From an uncultured Bacteroidales bacterium (GTDB lineage Bacteria; Bacteroidota; Bacteroidia; Bacteroidales; Paludibacteraceae): DNA of 64,000 nucleotides. Positions 50,574 to 59,500 of this stretch are shown here, piece after piece. The notes beneath the pieces are model-generated. The model did no database searches. It saw only the letters and a program-made list of their open reading frames with translations, and was not told where the DNA came from. Positions within the stretch are counted from its first letter, which is position 1, and the number at the start of each line of letters is the position of its first letter. Where the stretch lies: contig CAMHOY010000005.1 in assembly GCA_946186915.1 (NCBI GenBank), positions 62,001 to 126,000 of the forward strand. Reading direction: 5' to 3'. The translations under genes were made by a program, and so were the position numbers.

Positions 50574-53500
50574 AGTAGAGCATTACTTTATGTGTCATCG
50601 TCTCACCTTTGACAGAAGTGCGGATGAAGTATATGCCATTGATACCCGGCAGGGTGACACGCGTTACTCCTGCATCGAGTGTCCCGTTACTGATGAGTGT
50701 TCCGGTAGACGAATAGATGGCGTATTTTCCGCCTTCGGGCGCTTCTATCGTGATGTGCGGTGCATGGTGCGGCGCTTGAGTCGGATAGACGAGTATCGGG
50801 TTGGTGTATATATTTCCGGAATTGGCATGAATCACAAGCGGACAGGTCGGAATAGAGAAACTCTCGCCCTTACGGGTAGCAACCATAACGACTTCATCAC
50901 CTTCTTTAAGTTTATCGTTATGGAGATAACCCAGACTGCTGTTAGGTTGGAGTACTCCGTTGACGTACCAATCGGATTGGGCAAACTCAAATCCTCCATT
51001 ATATTCTTTCCGGAGCGGTGCAACGACATCGTTCCAGTTCTGCTCAATGATCCAACTCGGGTACTTGACGAGCAGCATGAGGCTGTCAGAGCGACTAATG
51101 CCGCAAATGCCATTGTCAAGGACAAGTCGCATGGAGTATCTATTGGGTTTGACGTATGCGGTATGCTCGAGGTATATCACTTCTTTTTTAGAAGGAACGG
51201 GCGCGCGCGCGATGCGGTCTTCTCCCAGGAATGGTTGGTTAAGCACATCCTTGAAACCTTCGTTCTTCGCCAACTGATCGAAGTATATGCTATACAGGGT
51301 CGGCTTGGCGCCGGTATAGGTGAAGGCAATATCGAAACTCTCGCCGTCTGCACAAACTTCGCCTACGGTGGCGCTGGTGAGCATAGTAGGATAGAGGACG
51401 GTGAGTTTGAGTGTGTAGATTGCGGAGAAACCGGTCTCTAACTGACGGATAGTATCGGTATAGATACCTTCTGCCGTAATCTCTCGTCCACGCCAGTTAT
51501 AGGTTTGACCAACGCATATCGTATCGTCCGTCAGTTGACGTTTGGTCTCTACTACTGTCAGACGCAATGTATAGGTACTGTCACAATCCAGAATAGTGGG
51601 GAAGGAAACATCGTAATTTCCGGTCTCAGCATACGACTTACCTCGCCATGAGTAGGTCTCGTAGTCGGCGATGGTCGCGTCTGTATAGAATTGATATGAC
51701 GGATTGACGGTCAGATCAAGATGAAGCAGGCTATCGCAACCGCTGACTGTCTTCAGCGTGAAGTCATAATGTCCGGCACGGGTAATCTTCTTTCCTCCGT
51801 ATAAGAAGGTGTCACCTTGACAAATTGTTGCTTTCTCCAATGGGAGGTCGAAGGCAGGAGCATCATAGACCTCCACGCGGTAGAGACTGTCGAGTTCTCC
51901 GGTTACGCGACTACGGCGCTCGAAGGTATAGAGTCCTGACTCGGTAATGACTTTTCCGTCAATCTTCACTTCGCCGCCAGGACAGAGAGGAATAGGATCC
52001 CAATTCGAATAGCGCTGCGTGACGCAAATGATGAGGCGATGTATGGAGTCACATCCATATTGGTTCACCATCGTCTTGGTGAATAGGTTCTCGCCTAACT
52101 GGAGGTTCGTGTACAGTTGACCATCATAGATATATGAAGTCTGTTTGTCGGTGATGATGATGCGTTTCTCGGAGTAGGAAACCGGGTTCACCGTGAGGTT
52201 AAGGTAAACGATACTATCCTTGTATTGCGAGGTATAAGTGTATCGACCGGTGTTGGTTTTCTTTTCTCCGAAGAAATCGAAGTACTCACCTTGACAGATG
52301 GTCTTATTCCACGTGAACTCACGGGTCGTCTTCGGGTTGACAACGATGTGATAGATACTATCGCACCCATGAATAGTGCGTAGCGTATCGTAGTACACGG
52401 CGGGCTTGGAAATGTCGCGACCATGAATCTTGAGGACTTCACCTTCGCCGATCTCATATTTCTCTTTGATGAAATAAGAAGGATGTATATGCACCACAAC
52501 CTGGTGTACACTATCGAATCCGTATTCCGTGAGTACACTATCGTTATACGTTCCTGACTCCGTAATAGTCCGGATAAGTCGGCCGTCTTCATCTTTCCAT
52601 TGGAACGGATAGTTGATGGAGTCCGACTGACAGAGTTCGATCGTATCAGACTGGAAGAAGGACGGATGTACAGTAAGGATGAGGTGCTCTACAGAGTCAC
52701 AACCGGTCACCGTCTTTCCGGTCCATTCATAGATACCTGTGTTGGTGAGGATACGACCATGGAACTCGTATGGCTCTTTATCGGATATGTGCTTCTCGAA
52801 AGTGTGATCAGACGTCGGATGTACTGAAACGACATACTTGATGATGGAGTCGCATCCTACGAGTGAAGGAATGGTATCAAAGAACTCGCCATTGGTGGTG
52901 TACACCTGATCTTTATAGCGGAACTCATCCCCGGAGCATATAGCGATGTTTCGCTCCTCATAGAAGGTCTCACGGATTGTGAGGTGGAGCGTAGTCACTA
53001 CACGTGAGGAGTCGGTCCATGCTGTTGGCAGAGAGTAGTCGCCTGATGCACTATACTCATATCCACGCCATACGAACGGGATATCATTCGCGCATATGTA
53101 GGCAGTGGTATCAACACGGAACTCTTTGAGCACAGTGAGGATGAGTTGGTAGGTGTCGGTACATCCGTTGTCGTTCTGGACGCGGCGCTCGTAAACGCCT
53201 GACTCTTTGAGCCATTGGCCGTCAAAGAGCACAGAATCGCCCTCAAAGATCCGACGCGTCTCAGACTGGTACTTCAATGGCATCACTTGAAGCGAGAGCA
53301 TTATAATAGAGTCACAGCCATTAGTAGCCGTGAGCGTATCGTAGTAGATGCCTTGCTGCGTGAGTATCTTGCCTCCGAATTTATAGAAGTCTCCCTCACA
53401 TATGCTAATTACGATCGGCTCTGTAGCGCGGAACGTAGGCAGCACATTGACCTTGATACCAATGACAGCGTCTGTACCGTTATTAGGAATAGTATCGCGG

Positions 53501-56500
53501 TAAATACCGGATGTATAAATGCGTTTCTCACGCCATACGTATGGCAGTTCATTACTACATATGGAGATAGAGTCATCGTACAACCGGTTCACCGTCAGAC
53601 GTAACTCGATAATCGAGTCGCAACCGGTAGAAGAGGTAAGGCGGATGGGGTATATACCTGCCGTATGATAATAAGTCCCCTCAAACTCTACAGAATCACC
53701 TTCATAAATCGTGCGATCTACTACATTAAGGTATTTGGGTTGTACGTTCAAATGGAGGATTACTACGCTATCGCAACCAACTGCATTGCGCAAGGTGTCG
53801 CGATATTCGCCGGCACTGGTTAGGAACTGACCATTGAAATTGTATTGGCCGTCTTCGCATATAGTGCGGAAAATCGTGGTGTCAGTCGGTTGGTTCACGA
53901 TAAGTCGCAGGCCGTAATACATCCGTTGTCCGTTGACGATGGTCGTGTCGTTGCGGTAAAGGCCGGCAGTGTAAAGTGGTGTGATAGCCCCATTCCATTT
54001 GTTTGCCCATAGGTAAGGCAAGTCGGCCGAACAGATAGTTACTGTCGTGTCAACCAGCGGATGAACAACCACCTTCAGCACATTCGTACTGTCGCAGCCA
54101 CTTGGTGTGAGACCTTTAAGGATAAGCAACGTGTCGGTTGTAAAGGCCTGACCGAAGGCACTGACAGTCTGGCCCTCGATAATATGCTCTTCGCGGAAAC
54201 TATAATACGGTTTGTTCACAGACAGGTGGAGTTCTATGATGGAATCGCATCCGCTTGCTGCGGCTAAAGTGTCGCGGTAGATGCCACCCACATTGAGGTT
54301 CCGGCCGTTGAAAGAATAGAAGTTATTACCGTCTGCATCCAGACAGATGCTGTCACGGATAAGAGTTAACTTCACTTGTTGTACATTAACGTATCGAGTG
54401 TATATACTATCGGCAAAGCCGTCTGTGGTACGCAAATGGCGCGTATAGAGATCAGTAAGATAGATGTCGCTCTTGAAGATGGTTCCATCCGGTCCATACC
54501 ACGTGTACGGCGTTGCATCTGAGCAGATGGTGACGGTGTCGCGGAAGGAGTAGTTCGGATGTACATTCACCGTCAAGTGGTCCACGCTGTCACAACCATG
54601 GATGGTAGTGAAGGTATAGGTGAATTCTCCACTGCCGAAGATCTTCGTAGAATCGACAGCTGTGGTCTCCCCATCAAGGTAGTGGTACCATGTGTAAGGC
54701 AGATCTTGATCTGTGATGTCCACCGGCGCATGATACTTATCCAAATGCGGGAAGACATTCAGTCGCATCTCAATGATCGAATCGCAACCGTACTGAATGC
54801 TCGTGAGTGTATCGTAGTATACACCGCTCTTATGGAGATAACGCGGCTGGTTGAGACGTGTAAGTCCGAAGAGTATTGAGTCGCCGTAGCACAACGTGTC
54901 ATAACGCTGCGAGTATACGATCGGCAAAATCGTCACTTTTCGTACGAGGGTACTGTCGGAATAACCGTCCTGTTTACGCAGGCTGTACGTGTATTCGCCT
55001 GAGTGGCTTATGCCCTCTTTGTAAATGGTATGATCAGAACCGTACCAGGTGTAAGGCACTTGATCCTGACAGATAACCACGCTGTCGCGGTACAGATAGT
55101 CGTCATGCAGTACCAGCGTGAGGCTGTCGATAGAGTCACAACCATGGAGGGAGACGAAGTTATATGCATATGTACCTTCAGCGGTGATGAATGTCGAATC
55201 AGTCGGAAGGGTAGCCCCACTGCGGAAATGATACCATACATACGGTGTATCGGTGCGCATGATATGACGCGTTTCGGCATGCGTGAAATTCTGGAAGACA
55301 TTCAGCCGCATTTCAATGATCGAATCGCAACCGTACCGAATACTCGTGAGTGTATCGTAGTATACACCGCTCTTGTGGAGATAACGCGGTTGATTGAGAC
55401 GGGTAAGTCCGAAGAGAATAGAGTCACCGTAGCACAACGTGTCATAACGCTGCGAGTAAACTACCGGCAGAACCTCTATATGTATCATTCGCGTGCTGTC
55501 TCCGAAACCGTTCGCAGTGCGCCAGCGACGTACATAGTCACCGGAGTCGTAGATATCGCTCTTGTAAACGGTATAATCCGGGCCATACCAGGTGTACGGC
55601 GTAGCATCCGAACAGATGGTGATAGTGTCGCGGAATACATAGTTGTCATGGATGCGGAGAATAAGGCTGTCTATTGAGTCGCATCCGTGTATGTTAGGCA
55701 ATACGCGGCCATATTCGCCCGGCATGGAGAGGTAATCAATATCTTGTTTCGGCAAGCCGTTTTCTACCCAGGTATGAACCCAAGTGTAGGGTGTGTCGGT
55801 GATGTTGATGTCCTCGTAGCGGTAGCGTGTCGGGAAACCGGGCCATACTTGCAGATGGAGCGTGATGACGCTGTCGCACCCATTGACGGCCGGAACGGTG
55901 TCGCGGTAGATGCCGGTCGCTGTATGGAAACCATGCAGCAATACGGAGTCTCCTGCGCATATAGTATCATACAAATGAGTCTCATAAGTGCGATGGAAGT
56001 TCACACAGAGTACATATATACTGTCAAAAAGGATACGTGTCTGGAGGGTGTCGGCATAGAAAGCCGTGTCATCCGCCATCGGTGTATTGTATGTTTGAGT
56101 ATATCCGGTGAACCATGTATGATTGCGTGTCTTGTCAGGCCGGTCGCATACATCGATGGTGTCGCGGAAGACGTGCGTCTGATGAACCGTGAGGTAGAGA
56201 CTGTCGATAGAGTCGCAACCATGGATGCTTGGCATCACAAAGGTATAGAGACCGGTAGCGCGGAGTGTATCAACAGAATCCACCGGCAGATTGTTTTCCG
56301 TCCATGCATGGCGCCACAAGTAGGGGATCTCGCGATCGGTAATCATCACTTCCTTGGGCTTGGTAATGATGCGCGGATGGACGGTCAGTTTAAGGGTGAT
56401 AATCGAGTCGCAACCATTAGCGGCCATGACTGTATCGTAATACGTGCCGTAGTTCTTCACCCATCGCTCAATAAAGGAGACATTGTCGCGCAGATGAAGA

Positions 56501-59500
56501 TCGAAACGCACGGAGTCGTCTTCGCATATCGTACGATAAATGGTAGTGTCGCGGTGCAGACGATAGTTGACGCAGAGGTCATAGATGCTGTCGCGACGGT
56601 CATACGTGATGAGCGAATCCACGTAATGACGTGCTACGGTGTCTTTGCCGCCTACGGTGAAGAACTGCTTGTAACCGGTCTCAGGCCATATATACGTATG
56701 GGTCTTGCCGGCTACTGTACAGATATCTACAGTGTCGCGGAAATAGTATGCCGTGTCCACAATCAGATGCAGCGGGTAGATATACATACAGGTGTCACCC
56801 AACGAACTGGTGTCCGGCGATGGAGCGATAGAGTCGTACGTGCCGGTGTAGTAACGCCATGCACCGCCCCACCAGATAGAGTCGCCTAACAGACGGTGCG
56901 CCGTGGTGTCTTTATGATACAGTGGAAGCACCTTGATGTGCCATCTGGTTATGCTGTCGCACGAATAAGCATCGTGAGCGTACGTGTATTGATGGTGCTC
57001 ATCCCTCCAAGTAGAAGGCATAGGTGTATGTTCCTCGTAGAGCGTGTCCTTGTAGAACCACGTTGTGTCATCACCGCGTCCCCAGAAGAGTTGGATCGAG
57101 TCACCCGGACAGAGGTAGAAATTGGTATCTACAACCATCTTTTGACTCGGGCGAACGATGATATGATGGAAATACTGATGGTTGCAATCCCAGACGATGG
57201 TGTCGGAGGTGTATCTCACGCCGTGGTAATTCCCTTGCCATTTGTCGGCCCATTTGCCGCCGTCGTTACCGATGAACGCCGGCGTGATCGTATCGCCTAA
57301 CCAAACAGGGTGCACTTTGATGCTGTCTTCGCAGATGAAGGTAGAGTCATTATGCGTGAGTTTTGGAATGATGGTCAGGTGGCCTTCAATGATGGAGTCG
57401 CAGCCGCAAAGGGTCTTATCATCTTCGTGACGAAAGTCCTTTTCCTGCCAGATCGTGTCCGGATTGATGCGACCAATGACGAGCGGCAACTGGTATTCGC
57501 AGAGCGTCGTGTCAATGCGGATGTGGTAAACGGTGTCGATCTTGATGGTTACGTGGAAGACAGAGTCACAAGGTTGCTCATGTGTGTGCGGGATGACCTC
57601 TACGCGGTCAACGAAGGTAGTGTCGTTGAAATAGAGTGAGTCGCGCCACAATGCACCTTTGTTCTTACATCCGTGAACTACGATGGTGGTGTCATACGGA
57701 TGGACGATGGTGAGGTCCATTCGGTAGATCTCAAGGATATAACCTAAATCATCGTAAACGGTGTCGCGGAAGGAACCTGTGGTATAGAGCGTGTCCGGGT
57801 CGTGCGTCAGACGAGGATGCTCCCATACGAACGGATATCTCTTATCCGGGTGAACGTCTGCTCCGGTGTCATTGGAGCAGATAAAACGCTCGTCTCCGAG
57901 TTCTTGAATGACGCGCAGGATGCTGATGCTGTCGCATCCCGCAGGACCTACACTGTCTGTAGTGAAGCGGTATTCGCCGCCTGAAGTGATGTGCATCCCG
58001 TTCCAGTCAATCGACTCGCCGTCCTGAAGAACGACGGTCTCGGTATGCGTTTTGCGCGATGAGACATACACTTCGACATAAACGGTGCTGTCACATATGG
58101 TACCATCGACATGCATACGGATAGTGTCGCGGTAAAGCGTATCCTTTGCCATGTTGCCCTCGCCGTACATCACTCCGTGAATCTTCTTGGGAGAACCTTC
58201 GCATACATAGTAGCGCTCCGTGGATTTCGGCGCGGGATCGATGGTCAGGTTCAGACGGTAGATACTATCCGTGTTGTTGACGGATTGATAGCGATATTCA
58301 TATTGTTTTGTCTGACCTACGGTGTGTTGAAGGGCATCGTTGATATGATCGCTCGGGCCTCTTAACCAATAGAACGGCAAGTCGAGTTCGCATATAGTGG
58401 TGTCTTGTTCGTACAAATAGGTCGGATATACGAGTAGTACCAACTGTTCCTGGTTACGGCATGTACCTTCTGCGGCCTCGTAGTGATTGTAGGTGCCGGC
58501 TGTCGTAAGGACGGAGTCGCGTACCGTTCCGCCCAGACGGAAATGCCATGTATACGGTAATTCCGTATCCGCAATCTTCACGGTGTCGCTCAGGAACAAT
58601 GCGGTGTTGAAATGCAGGTAGGCCTTGACGATGCTGTCACAACCAAAGACGGTGTGAAGGTCGGAGATGATCGTAGTGTCCTCGTAATATTCTTTTCCCT
58701 GGTAACGAATGGATGCTCCTATCTCGCCGCATGTATAGAGATGGCGTACAATCGTATCCGGGTAATTGGTATGAACCGTCAGTTTCAATACGAAGATGGA
58801 ATCAATACTATTCGTGCCGGCTTTGTACACCGTATCGGTATAGGTAGTGGTGGTAGTCGGTGAATAGTCATGGCCGCGCCAGGTATAGACGTCTCCGTCG
58901 CAGATAGAGTACTGCGTAGTGAACATGTTTGTCTGAGGCGTAGCGGCGATCACGCCAACACCTAAGGTGTAGGTGCTGTCGCAACCGTATTGGTTGGTGT
59001 GAGCGTCAATATAGAAACCGTCTCCGCTGATAGCTTGACCATGCCATAAGAGTGTCTCGCCTTGTACGATGGTCGCCGTGTCATGACGATAGAACGGAGT
59101 GACTTTGTCAAAGTTCACGCGCACAATACTGTCACAACCGGTACTCGAGGTAATAGTGTCATATACCACGGTGGAGTGGGTTAGTACTTGACCTTTCCAG
59201 GTGGTCTCTCCGCAGAAGGTAATGGTCTGAATGGTACGCTTGACAGGCGTGACGGTGAGAACCAACTCATAGATACTGTCTTTGCCCGTGCGGGTCTCGT
59301 AGGTGTCGAAATAATGACTCGTTCCCGGTTGCCCGCTTAGGTTACTCATTCCACGCCAACTGAAGTCCTCGCCCTCACAGATGGTATAGGTCTCCACAAA
59401 ATGGTAATCCGTCTCGTTTTTCGTGAGTATCAATCGGTAAATATCCTGACAACCGGTCTCGCCGTTCGGGCTCGTGAATTCATAGGTGCCCGGAGTGCTG

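Noticed and set aside
54900-56900. Several + strand frames opposite the giant gene (up to 400 codons)
   Set aside because: They are periodic shadows of the repeat units, rich in Arg/Ile/Val, and have no start or promoter support.
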